Positions 1 through 6,550 of a stretch of DNA of 11,846 nucleotides are shown piece by piece; the first letter of the stretch is position 1; every line of letters starts with the position of its first letter. Position numbers and translations under genes: made by a program. Origin of the DNA: an uncultured Clostridia bacterium (lineage in GTDB: Bacteria; Bacillota; Clostridia; Oscillospirales; CAG-272); contig CAMOLD010000032.1 of assembly GCA_946618395.1 (NCBI GenBank), positions 1 to 11,846 of the forward strand, in the 5' to 3' direction. The notes below the pieces were generated by a model, which was not told the origin of the DNA, did not search any database, and worked only from the letters and a program-made list of their open reading frames with translations.

Positions 1-856
1 CACCGTAGACAATTCCGCCGGTATGGAAGAACAGCACCAAATGCCCCTGGCTGACGGGCAACGATTCCTCTTTTTTGCGCACCCGGCGCGCCGAGAGCGG
101 CGGCAGAACCTCCAAAAACGAATCCGGCTCCGTCGTGTTTCCATCCAAAAGCCCGGAAAAAGCGCCGGCAATGGCGTTTGCAACGGTTTCGGGTGTGGAA
201 GCGCCGACATAATAAAAGGAAAAGAAGGACGTTTGGCACCATTCGCGCCAGAACGCGGTCAAGTCCGCCGGAGTTACCGCTTTTGTTTCCTTCACCGTTC
301 CAAAGGCGGGAATGCCGCAGGGGCGGCCCTTGAAAAAGAAGGTTGCGGCATGCTCGGCGGCATAGCGGCGGGGAGAGGAAACAAGCGATTCAATCTCGTC
401 GCATTGCAGGCGTTTTTCGTCTTCTACGATCGGTTTTTGTAACAATCCGTTACCATCTGTGAGCGGTTGGAACAAGATGCGCCTGACCAGGTCCAAAAGC
501 TCCGGCAAAACCGAGGTGCCGCCGGGCAGATAGGAGGGGTCGATGAATTCCAGCGTCAGCCCGATGACCTTCCGGTCGCCAAAGGGAAAATCCCGAAAGA
601 GGATGGAGGAACCCCAAAGCTCGTCGGTGCGGCGGTCGATTGCCGAAAGGCTGGGGTAGCCCTCGCAACCGCGGCGCAGAACGTTTAGCATCAAAGGGGC
701 GCAAACGGCGGTTTTGCGCGTGTTGGGCAGAACGGTGAACAGCGAAAGCCGCGCGGTTTTGAAGCGCGGCGTTTGCACGGCGCAAAGACTTCCGCGCCCG
801 CCGAGGGAAATGTCAACGGGGGAAAAATCGGATGATGGGGTATGGATTTGCGGCAT
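1..856 (-). CDS. ymfF: YmfF-like M16 family peptidase homologue, C-terminus cut by window edge
   Basis: About 285 codons are visible from an ATG at 856, preceded by the SD GGAGGG (862-867, 5-nt spacer). The reading frame is open to the window edge, so the C-terminal part is missing. The protein begins MPQIHTPSSDFSPVD. It shows the N-terminal fold of M16 (insulinase-like) proteins, with the segment LNVLRRGCEGYPS (about residues 56-68) followed by DELWGSSI. This resembles the YmfF branch, in which the zinc motif HxxEH is replaced; I see no HxxEH in the visible part. In Bacillota YmfF is usually paired with the catalytic M16 protein YmfH, and the family has been linked to EF-P 5-aminopentanol modification in B. 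subtilis. A YmfH gene would lie beyond the left edge, if present. It follows def by 38 nt on the same strand and is probably in the same transcript. An exact cellular role cannot be read from the sequence. Confidence 0.85.
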   Translation of the reverse strand, partial: MPQIHTPSSDFSPVDISLGGRGSLCAVQTPRFKTARLSLFTVLPNTRKTAVCAPLMLNVLRRGCEGYPSLSAIDRRTDELWGSSILFRDFPFGDRKVIGLTLEFIDPSYLPGGTSVLPELLDLVRRILFQPLTDGNGLLQKPIVEDEKRLQCDEIESLVSSPRRYAAEHAATFFFKGRPCGIPAFGTVKETKAVTPADLTAFWREWCQTSFFSFYYVGASTPETVANAIAGAFSGLLDGNTTEPDSFLEVLPPLSARRVRKKEESLPVSQGHLVLFFHTGGIVYG

Positions 857-894
857 AAATGCCCTCCGTAACAATCAAGAAAGATAATGGGGAA

Positions 895-1341
895 TTATTC
901 CTTTGCCAGGCGGTCGATGAACAGTTTGCCGTCCAGGTGGTCGAGCTCATGGCAGAGCGCGCGGGCAAGCAGATCGCTGCCGGTAATGTCAAACTCTTCG
1001 CCAAACCGGTTCAGCGCGCGCACGGTGACATGCGCCGGGCGGACGGTCTTGCCCCATTCGCCGGGCAGAGAGAGACAGCCTTCCTCCTCGCATTGGGTGC
1101 CGGAATAGGCAATGATGCGCGGATTGATGAGCTCAATCGGGTTGCCCTCCTCCACCTCAACAACGGCAATGCGGCGCAAAACGCCGACCTGGGGCGCGGC
1201 AAGACCGCAACCGTTCGCATCGCGCATGGTTTCCACCATATCGTCCAAAAGGGTCAGAATGCGCGGCGTGATCTTGTCCACCGGGCGGCAGACGCGGCGC
1301 AGCGTTTCATCCCCGTATTTTACAATTTTGAGTTTTGCCAT
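895..1341 (-). CDS. def: Peptide deformylase
   Basis: 148 residues. The enzyme removes the N-terminal formyl group from nascent polypeptides at the ribosome exit, using an Fe2+/Zn2+ ion. All three family motifs are present: GCGLAAPQ (44-51), EGCLS (87-91) and HELDH (131-135). Metal ligands are therefore Cys89, His131 and His135, with Glu132 catalytic. The length is short but normal for the clostridial type. I chose the ATG at 1341 (MAKLKIVKYG) rather than an in-frame start at 1371, because a good SD (AAAGGA, 1349-1354) lies 7 nt upstream and deformylases normally begin this way. It starts 34 nt after the priA stop. The usual partner fmt (methionyl-tRNA formyltransferase) does not follow; an M16 homologue takes its place. 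The second motif-1 residue is Cys where Val or Ile is more common, which is unlikely to matter. Confidence 0.97.
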   Translation of the reverse strand: MAKLKIVKYGDETLRRVCRPVDKITPRILTLLDDMVETMRDANGCGLAAPQVGVLRRIAVVEVEEGNPIELINPRIIAYSGTQCEEEGCLSLPGEWGKTVRPAHVTVRALNRFGEEFDITGSDLLARALCHELDHLDGKLFIDRLAKE

Positions 1342-1348
1342 AAAAAAG

Positions 1349-1354
1349 TCCTTT
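1349..1354 (-). promoter_or_regulatory. Ribosome binding site that fixes the def start
   Basis: AAAGGA on the minus strand, 7 nt before the ATG at 1341. It supports the shorter start of def over the in-frame ATG at 1371, which would sit directly behind the priA stop and would put this site inside the gene. Confidence 0.75.
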
Positions 1355-1375
1355 CTTCGGCGTTTTTTCAAAAAA

Positions 1376-3892
1376 TCAAACGCCGTTGGGATTAAAGTCC
1401 ACCGAGGCGCGGACGGTTTTATCCGATCCGATAAAAGCGCGCACCATCAGCTCCGAGAGAATTTGATTGAGAGAGTCGCTGACGCGGCACTTGATGATGA
1501 CGCGCACGCGGTAGCGGTTGTCCACGCGAAAGACCGGCGCTTCAAACGGGCCGTAAACCACAAGGTCTTCCTTGGGCATAAATTTTTCGCGCAGGGCGGG
1601 GAAATCTTCCATTACCCGTTTGGCAATCCGCCAGAGCATGACTTCGGACTCGCCCGAGAGGGTAAGCATGGCGATATCGCAGAAAGGTGGAAAACAAAGT
1701 AGCTTGCGCAGCTGCATTTCGCGCTTGAAAAACCCCTCGTAATCCTGCTCGCAGGCAAGGCGGATGATCTCGTGGTCGGGGTTCATGGTTTGAATAATCG
1801 CCGTTCCCGGCCGGTCGCGCCGTCCGGCTCTGCCAATGACCTGCGTCAGCATGGCAAAGGTTTGTTCCCCCGCGCGGTAATCGTCCAGGTATAGCGAGGT
1901 GTCGGCTTGCAGAACGCCCACCAGCGTCACGTTTGGAAAATCGTGCCCCTTGGTCACCATCTGGGTTCCCAGCAGGATGTCGGCTTTTCCGCTGCGGAAG
2001 GCGCCGAGCATTTCCTCGTAGGCGCTTTTGGTTGTGGTGGTGTCGGCGTCCATCCGCAGGATGCGGGCGGAAGGAAACAGGCGGTGCAGTTCCTCCTCGG
2101 CGTGCTGGGTGCCGTAGCCGATGTGCGCCAGGTGTTCGCCGCCGCAGTTGGGGCAAACTTTCGGGAGCGGATGGCTTGCGCCGCACCAGTGGCAGCGCAT
2201 CTGCCCCTCTTGGTAGCTCCACGGGTAGGTATGGTAGGTCATGGCAACCGAGCAGTTGGGGCAAAGGATGGGCTGTCCGCAACTGCGGCAGGTCACCGTG
2301 CGGTTATAGCCGCGGCGGTTGAGAAAGAGGATGGCCTGTTCGCCTTTTTCCAGGCAGTCGGCAAGCGCGTCGGCAAGGCGGTCGCTGACAACATTGTTGT
2401 TGCCGTTTTTCGCCTCCTCGCGCAAATCCACAATTTCGGTTTTGGGTAGTTGCGCCGTTCCAAACCGGCGGGAAAGGCGCAGTTCGGTGTAAATTCCCCG
2501 GCGCGCTTTATCCATGGTTTCCACAAGCGGCGTTGCACTGGCAAGCAGCATCAAAGCGTTGTGGTAGGCGCACCGGCGCCGCGCGATCTCGCGGGCATGG
2601 TAACGGGGGTCGCGGTCGGATTTATAGGTGTGTTCCTGCTCCTCGTCAATCAGAATGGCGCCAAGATTGACGGCGGGGGCAAAGACCGCCGAGCGCGTTC
2701 CGATGATGACGGTGGCGTCGCCGCGGCGGATGCGGCAGTAGGCGTCAAACCGCTCGCCCAGCGAAAGCCCCGAATGCATAACGGCAACGCGGGAACCGTA
2801 GCGCGAGCAGAAGATGGAAACCGACTGCGGCGTGAGCGCAATTTCGGGCAACAGCAGAATGACCGAGCGTCCGGCGTCCAGCATGCGGTCGATCAGCGCG
2901 GTCATCACGCGCGTTTTTCCGCTACCGGTCACGCCGTAAAGCAGGGCGGCTTTGGGCTTGCCCGAGTCCATCAGCTCGCCGAGTTTTTCGGCGGCGGCGG
3001 ACTGTTCTTCGTTCAATTCCAGCGGCGTTCTGCCGAGGAAGGGAATTTCGGTGTAGGGGTTGCGCGCCGTGCGGGATTCGACGGCGCGGAGAATGCCGCT
3101 TTTTTCCAGCGTTTTCAAAACGGCAGAGCTTACGCCTGCGCGCTCGGAAAGTTCCGCCGTGGTCATGGCGGCGTCCTCCTCCAAAAGCGCAACAAGAACC
3201 TGGCGCTGTTTTTGGGAGGAGAGCTTTTTTTCCAAACATTCTTTGCCGGATGCCAGAACCGCGGCGGTTTCGGGCGCGATTGCCAGCTCCCAGCGCTGTT
3301 TGCCTTTGCCCTCGCGGGTCTCAATCAGCTCGGTGCGGCGGCGCAAAAGTCCGTCCGCGTCCATGCGGCGGAGCGAGGACTCGACGCGAATATCAAATTT
3401 GCGGCGCAGTTGCTCTGTGGAGACTTCGTGCTCCTCTTTCAGGCAGTCGTAAAGCGCGCGGTCGAGCCGGGTGGCGCTTTCCTTCGGCGCCGGAGCGCCC
3501 GGAACCAGCGAGATCCACTCGCGCAGGTGCGGAAAAGCGGCGGAGGGAAGGAGCGAGCGCACCGCCTGCTCGGTATTGGACATCAGCCGCGAGCGCATAT
3601 AGTTGCAAAGGCGGAGCTGTTCGTCGCAAAGCGAAACTTCCTCCGAATAGAGCGACAGAATGAATTTATGGTGCGAATAGGGGGAAGTATCCCGCACCTC
3701 CATTACAATTCCGGTGCAAAGCTTGTTGGCAATGCCAAACGGGACGGTTACAAACCGCCCCGGATAAACGGCGTCGCCCAAATCTTCCGGAATTCCGTAG
3801 TCATAGGTGCCGTCCTCGGAAAACGAATTTCCGAGCACGCAAACTCCGGCAATGCGGTAGGGCGGCTTTTTCGGCTTTTTTTGCGCTTCCAC
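1376..3892 (-). CDS. priA: Primosomal protein N' (replication restart helicase PriA)
   Basis: 838 residues. PriA recognises stalled or collapsed forks and D-loops, unwinds the lagging arm and reloads the replicative helicase. An N-terminal DNA-binding region (about 10-110) is followed by a winged-helix-like segment (about 140-270). The superfamily 2 helicase core has Walker A GVTGSGKT (320-327), the DEEQ box (416-419), SATP (452-455) and QVIGRAGRR (684-692). Eight cysteines bind the two structural zincs: C535, C538, C544, C547, C567, C570, C580 and C583. Family motifs are complete, and the length is at the upper end for PriA. The start is a GTG at 3892, 8 nt after the rpoZ stop, with no clear SD, so translation may depend on coupling to rpoZ. 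No better in-frame ATG exists before the conserved region. coaBC, which sits between rpoZ and priA in many Bacillota, is missing here. Confidence 0.97.
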   Translation of the reverse strand: MEAQKKPKKPPYRIAGVCVLGNSFSEDGTYDYGIPEDLGDAVYPGRFVTVPFGIANKLCTGIVMEVRDTSPYSHHKFILSLYSEEVSLCDEQLRLCNYMRSRLMSNTEQAVRSLLPSAAFPHLREWISLVPGAPAPKESATRLDRALYDCLKEEHEVSTEQLRRKFDIRVESSLRRMDADGLLRRRTELIETREGKGKQRWELAIAPETAAVLASGKECLEKKLSSQKQRQVLVALLEEDAAMTTAELSERAGVSSAVLKTLEKSGILRAVESRTARNPYTEIPFLGRTPLELNEEQSAAAEKLGELMDSGKPKAALLYGVTGSGKTRVMTALIDRMLDAGRSVILLLPEIALTPQSVSIFCSRYGSRVAVMHSGLSLGERFDAYCRIRRGDATVIIGTRSAVFAPAVNLGAILIDEEQEHTYKSDRDPRYHAREIARRRCAYHNALMLLASATPLVETMDKARRGIYTELRLSRRFGTAQLPKTEIVDLREEAKNGNNNVVSDRLADALADCLEKGEQAILFLNRRGYNRTVTCRSCGQPILCPNCSVAMTYHTYPWSYQEGQMRCHWCGASHPLPKVCPNCGGEHLAHIGYGTQHAEEELHRLFPSARILRMDADTTTTKSAYEEMLGAFRSGKADILLGTQMVTKGHDFPNVTLVGVLQADTSLYLDDYRAGEQTFAMLTQVIGRAGRRDRPGTAIIQTMNPDHEIIRLACEQDYEGFFKREMQLRKLLCFPPFCDIAMLTLSGESEVMLWRIAKRVMEDFPALREKFMPKEDLVVYGPFEAPVFRVDNRYRVRVIIKCRVSDSLNQILSELMVRAFIGSDKTVRASVDFNPNGV

Positions 3893-3900
3893 GAAACGAA

Positions 3901-4197
3901 TTATTCGGCGTCGGCGGATTCTTCTGCGGGCGCCTCGGCGTTCTCGTCAATGACGTATTCGCCGCGGTAGATGCGGCGAACGGCAACCTGAACCGCCTTC
4001 TCGTCGCGCAGTTCGCGGTCGATCAGGGTGTTGATGGGGCGGTCGGTCTCCTTGTTCCCGGTTTGGGCGCGCTCGGCGGCGTCGTGCTGGCGGACGTATT
4101 CGTCGGTCACAAGACGCGCGCAACGGGCGGCGGCAAGCGCCAGCTCATAGCGGTTGTATTTGCCCTGGGTCAGTTCTTCAATGGTGGGATGCAGCAT
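3901..4197 (-). CDS. rpoZ: DNA-directed RNA polymerase omega subunit
   Basis: 98 residues. Omega helps assemble and stabilise the beta' subunit in core RNA polymerase. The signature is the N-terminal MLHPTIEELTQGKYNRYEL followed by AAARCARLVTDEY, the conserved omega helix region (about 13-35), and a KAVQVAVRRIYRGEY segment (about 68-82). The last 14 residues are acidic and Ala-rich, with no conserved function. The ATG at 4197 has a strong SD (AGGAG, 4207-4211, 9-nt spacer). It lies between gmk (57-nt gap) and priA (8-nt gap), as in B. subtilis and most clostridia; this gene order supports the call for such a short protein. Confidence 0.93.
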   Translation of the reverse strand: MLHPTIEELTQGKYNRYELALAAARCARLVTDEYVRQHDAAERAQTGNKETDRPINTLIDRELRDEKAVQVAVRRIYRGEYVIDENAEAPAEESADAE

Positions 4198-4254
4198 GGT
4201 TCAAATCTCCTTTTTGGATAAAAATTTACAAGTTGAGTGTTGCAAACCGGATTG

Positions 4255-4863
4255 TCAGTTTGCAAGGTAGGTGTCTTTTGCTTCGGGGTTGCGGCGCACC
4301 GACTGTTTTTCGGCGCGGACGATGGAGCGGATCTCTTCCGCCGCCGCTTCAATTTTGCCGTCGGCGTTATAGACGATGTAGTCATATTGCGGCAAAAACT
4401 CCAACTCCCGTTTGGTTTGTTCCAGGCGGGCAAGAATTTTTTCTTCGGGTTCGGTGCCCCTGCCGCGCAGGCGCTTTTCCTGCTCGGAATAGGAGGGGGG
4501 AAGCAGCATAATCAGCAGGGCTTCGGGATAGATTTTTTTCATGTTCATGGCGCCGTGAACGTCAATTTCCATAATGAAATTGCGGCCCGAGGCAAGCACT
4601 TCCTCGGCGCGGCGGCGCGGGGAGCCGTAATGGTATCCGCAAAAGCAGTTGGATTCAAACAGCGCGCCCTCTTTTTCCAGTTTGTCGAACTCGGCTTCCG
4701 AAACAAAGTTGTAGTCCCTGCCGTTCACCTCGCCCGCCCGCGGAAGGCGGGTGGTGTAGGAGACCGAGCGCTCAAAATCGCCCCCGGCGCAAAGCAGGCT
4801 GTCAACCGTGGATTTTCCGCTTCCGGCAGGGCCGGAAACCACCAGCAAAAGACCTTTCTTCAT
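4255..4863 (-). CDS. gmk: Guanylate kinase
   Basis: 202 residues. The enzyme phosphorylates GMP to GDP with ATP, in guanine nucleotide supply and (p)ppGpp metabolism. The P-loop GPAGSGKST is at 11-19. It is followed by the GMP-binding segment SYTTRLPRAGEVNGRDYNF, with the typical Thr-Arg-x-Pro-Arg and Gly-x-Asp-Tyr pattern, and later by the lid-region motif RGTEPEEKI. The length is standard. I chose the ATG at 4863 (MKKGLLLVVSG): only 4 nt separate it from the remA stop, and its GAGG site (4873-4876) lies inside the remA coding end. An upstream in-frame start at 4929 would overlap remA deeply and has no family support. The arrangement implies translational coupling of remA and gmk. Confidence 0.96.
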   Translation of the reverse strand: MKKGLLLVVSGPAGSGKSTVDSLLCAGGDFERSVSYTTRLPRAGEVNGRDYNFVSEAEFDKLEKEGALFESNCFCGYHYGSPRRRAEEVLASGRNFIMEIDVHGAMNMKKIYPEALLIMLLPPSYSEQEKRLRGRGTEPEEKILARLEQTKRELEFLPQYDYIVYNADGKIEAAAEEIRSIVRAEKQSVRRNPEAKDTYLAN

Positions 4864-4867
4864 GGAA

Positions 4868-5140
4868 TTATACCTCGTCTTCTTCCTCGTCGGCGTCTTC
4901 TTCGTCGCTGTTATCCAGCCGGTTGGCAATGGTTTCGGTTTGAATTGCCGAAAGGATGACGTTATCCGAATCGGTAATGATGACCGAGCGGGTGCGGCGG
5001 CCGCAGGTCACGTCAATGGCTCTGCCGTCGTCTTTCGAGTCCTGAATCAGGCGTTTGATGGGGGCGGAATCGGGGTTTGCCAGCGCAACCACGCGGTCGG
5101 CAGACACCATATTCCCAAACCCGACGTTGATGAATTTCAT
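4868..5140 (-). CDS. remA: RemA, DNA-binding regulator of extracellular matrix genes
   Basis: 90 residues. In B. subtilis RemA is an oligomeric DNA-binding protein that activates the eps exopolysaccharide and other matrix operons. Family hallmarks are MKFINVGFGNMVSADRVVAL at the start, SAPIKRLIQDSKD (25-37), an Arg-rich CGRRTRSVIITDSD (46-59) and ILSAIQTETIANRL (62-75). The last 14 residues are almost wholly acidic (two runs of Asp/Glu), unlike the shorter tail of the Bacillus protein as I remember it. The start at 5140 is set by SD GGAAGG (5149-5154, 8-nt spacer); a longer in-frame start at 5284 would run into the end of yicC. In this cluster remA commonly sits between yloC and gmk. Here the operon also diverges from a glycan gene cluster, which makes local control of that cluster plausible but unproven. 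Confidence 0.93.
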   Translation of the reverse strand: MKFINVGFGNMVSADRVVALANPDSAPIKRLIQDSKDDGRAIDVTCGRRTRSVIITDSDNVILSAIQTETIANRLDNSDEEDADEEEDEV

Positions 5141-5213
5141 AAAAAATACCTTCCTGTGTTTTGATTTTTTCCGAACTTCTTTCAAAATCGGCAAAGCGCC
5201 GAATCCAACAAAG

Positions 5214-6101
5214 TTATTCCAAATTCTGAATCTGCTCGCGCATTTTTTCCAGCTCGTATTTGGCTTCCACAACCAGAGCGGCAACCGCCGCGTCGTTGCA
5301 TTTGGAGCCGGTGGTGTTGACCTCGCGGTTCATCTCCTGCAAAAGGAAGTCCAGCTTGCGCCCAACGGGTTCGTTGCCCGAAAGCATTGCCTGCATGGAG
5401 TCAAAGTGCGTCCGCAGGCGGACCAGCTCTTCGTCAATGGCAACGCGGTCGGCAAACACGGCAACCTCGGTCAAAAGGCGGGCTTCGTCTGGCTCTACCC
5501 GGTTATCGGCAAGCGCTTCACGCACGCGCTCGGCAAGGCGGCTGCGGTAATCCGTCACCGTTTGCGCCGAAAGCGACTCGATTTGATCGACCAAAGCGCG
5601 AAGATGCTGCAATTTTGCCAGCAGGTCGGCGGCAAGCGCGGCGCCCTCCTTTCTCCGTGCGGCAAGGTTTGCGTCCGCGGCGGCGGCAAGAAGAGGTTCC
5701 AGGAGCGCCCAGTCGGCTTCCAGATCCGGCTCGGCGGCGTTGACGGCGAATACGGCTGGGTTTTGGGCAATTTTCATCACCGAAATATCATCGGCAAGGC
5801 GGTAATCGTCGCGCAGCTTGCAAAGCGCGGCAAGATAACCGGCAAGGTAGCCTTCGTCCAGGCTGACCGAAACGGCGTCATCGGCGCTCCCGGTCACCGA
5901 GATTGAAACATCCACCTTTCCGCGGGAAAAACCGCGGCTTTGCAAAAAGGGCTTGACGCGTTCTTCCAGCGCCGCCCATTTGCGGGGAAACCGGACAAAG
6001 CAATCCAAAAACCGGTTGTTGACCGATTTGACCTCAACAACAATCTGCCGTCCGTTTTCGCCGGCGGCGGCTCTTCCAAACCCGGTCATACTGCAAATCA
6101 T
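5214..6101 (-). CDS. yicC: YicC/YloC family endoribonuclease
   Basis: 295 residues, normal for the family. YicC-type proteins have been reported as single-strand-specific endoribonucleases in E. coli and B. subtilis (YloC). The N-terminal signature MICSMTGFGRA is followed by VVEVKSVNNRFLD (about 21-33). The C-terminal domain (DUF1732) has the conserved KLDFLLQEMNREVNTTGSK stretch (about 244-262) and a final helix with VEAKYELEKMREQIQNLE. The ATG at 6101 has SD AAAGGAG (6110-6116, 8-nt spacer). It is the first gene of the minus-strand operon, about 75 nt downstream of the predicted transcription start. A 73-nt gap follows before remA. Confidence 0.95.
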   Translation of the reverse strand: MICSMTGFGRAAAGENGRQIVVEVKSVNNRFLDCFVRFPRKWAALEERVKPFLQSRGFSRGKVDVSISVTGSADDAVSVSLDEGYLAGYLAALCKLRDDYRLADDISVMKIAQNPAVFAVNAAEPDLEADWALLEPLLAAAADANLAARRKEGAALAADLLAKLQHLRALVDQIESLSAQTVTDYRSRLAERVREALADNRVEPDEARLLTEVAVFADRVAIDEELVRLRTHFDSMQAMLSGNEPVGRKLDFLLQEMNREVNTTGSKCNDAAVAALVVEAKYELEKMREQIQNLE

Positions 6102-6182
6102 GCGTTCGGCTCCTTTCCTGCGGCGAAAAAATACCGATTCCTGTTTTCTTCCGCGCGCATGCCCGATAAATATACAGAATAT

Positions 6183-6211
6183 AGTATATCATATTGTTTT
6201 CAAAATGTCAA
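6183..6211 (-). promoter_or_regulatory. Sigma-A promoter of the yicC-remA-gmk-rpoZ-priA-def operon
   Basis: On the minus strand: -35 TTGACA (6206-6211, full consensus), a 17-nt spacer, and -10 TATACT (6183-6188, 5 of 6), preceded by TG one base upstream (extended -10). Transcription would begin near 6176, giving a leader of about 75 nt before yicC. There is no competing promoter of this quality in the leader. Confidence 0.88.
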
Positions 6212-6436
6212 GACAAAAAAGAAAAAGCAAACGCAGAAAAAATAGGGCCGTTTTTGCTGCCCGAAAATCGCCTTCACAGCGACATGGTGTGAGTTTTTCG
6301 CGTTTTGCAGCAACACAGGCGGAATAAAACGCGCAATTTACCTGCGCTTGGCGGCAAAACGAAAATGAATTTTCCGGCACTTCGAAAAATGAAAAAATCT
6401 GTCTTGAGAAAGTGTGCAAAAATATCCGATATTCTA
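6212..6436. other. Divergent intergenic region between the two promoters
   Basis: This 225-base A-rich non-coding stretch separates the two -35 boxes. It contains a 5-bp inverted repeat GCGCA/TGCGC (6331-6347), a perfect palindrome at 6361-6374, and a related GAAAAATGAA at 6384-6393. A further GAAAAT lies at 6263. Short ORFs across it lack SD sites and family similarity. No terminator or RNA gene is evident. Confidence 0.6.
6361..6393. repeat. Palindrome plus direct repeat, candidate operator
   Basis: GAAAAT-GA-ATTTTC (6361-6374) is a perfect 6-bp inverted repeat around a 2-nt centre. Its left half, GAAAATGAA, recurs with one extra A as GAAAAATGAA at 6384-6393, so copies start 23 bp apart (about two helical turns). 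The pair ends 43 bp before the -35 box of the glycan operon promoter, a normal position for an activator site. Function is inferred from position only; AT-rich sequence makes chance matches likely. Confidence 0.35.
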
Positions 6437-6465
6437 TTGACTTTCCTCTTATAAAATGCTATAAT
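6437..6465 (+). promoter_or_regulatory. Sigma-A promoter of the glycan operon
   Basis: -35 TTGACT (6437-6442, 5 of 6), 17-nt spacer, -10 TATAAT (6460-6465, full consensus), preceded by TGC (extended -10). The start would be near 6472, leaving a leader of about 79 nt before the first gene. It is back to back with the minus-strand promoter. Confidence 0.88.
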
Positions 6466-6489
6466 AACTTCAACTGTATAAAAATATGG

Positions 6490-6528
6490 GAAAGCTTTCG
6501 TCGGGCGCTCCTGCCCGCGGCAACTTTC
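6490..6528 (+). other. Hairpin in the 5' leader of the glycan operon
   Basis: In the predicted leader, CGGGC (6502-6506) pairs with GCCCG (6513-6517) around a 6-nt loop. An outer GAAAG (6490-6494) can pair with CTTTC (6524-6528). Alternatively GAAAGCTTTC (6490-6499) is self-complementary. No U-tract follows, so it is not an intrinsic terminator. A role in antitermination or mRNA stability is only a possibility. Confidence 0.3.
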
Positions 6529-6550
6529 AGAATCAAATGCGAGGGAAAAC

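Noticed and set aside
2450..3970. Long plus-strand open frame opposite priA (506 codons)
   Set aside because: It is antisense to a priA gene with all helicase and zinc motifs. Long antisense frames are common opposite GC-biased coding sequence, and its product matches no family I know.
5183..5202. Hairpin TCGGC/GCCGA followed by TTTT in the yicC-remA gap
   Set aside because: The stem is only 5 bp and the T-tract only 4 nt, so it is too weak to be called a terminator. It might slow polymerase or mark an mRNA processing site.
6245..6262. GGGC/GCCC inverted repeat near an A/T run upstream of the minus-strand promoter
   Set aside because: A 4-bp stem with a 10-nt loop is not a credible terminator, and on the minus strand it would lie upstream of the promoter, where no known transcript ends.
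6189..6419. Small minus-strand ORF in the divergent spacer
   Set aside because: It covers the -35 region of the minus-strand promoter, has a low-complexity Phe/Leu-rich product and no ribosome binding site.
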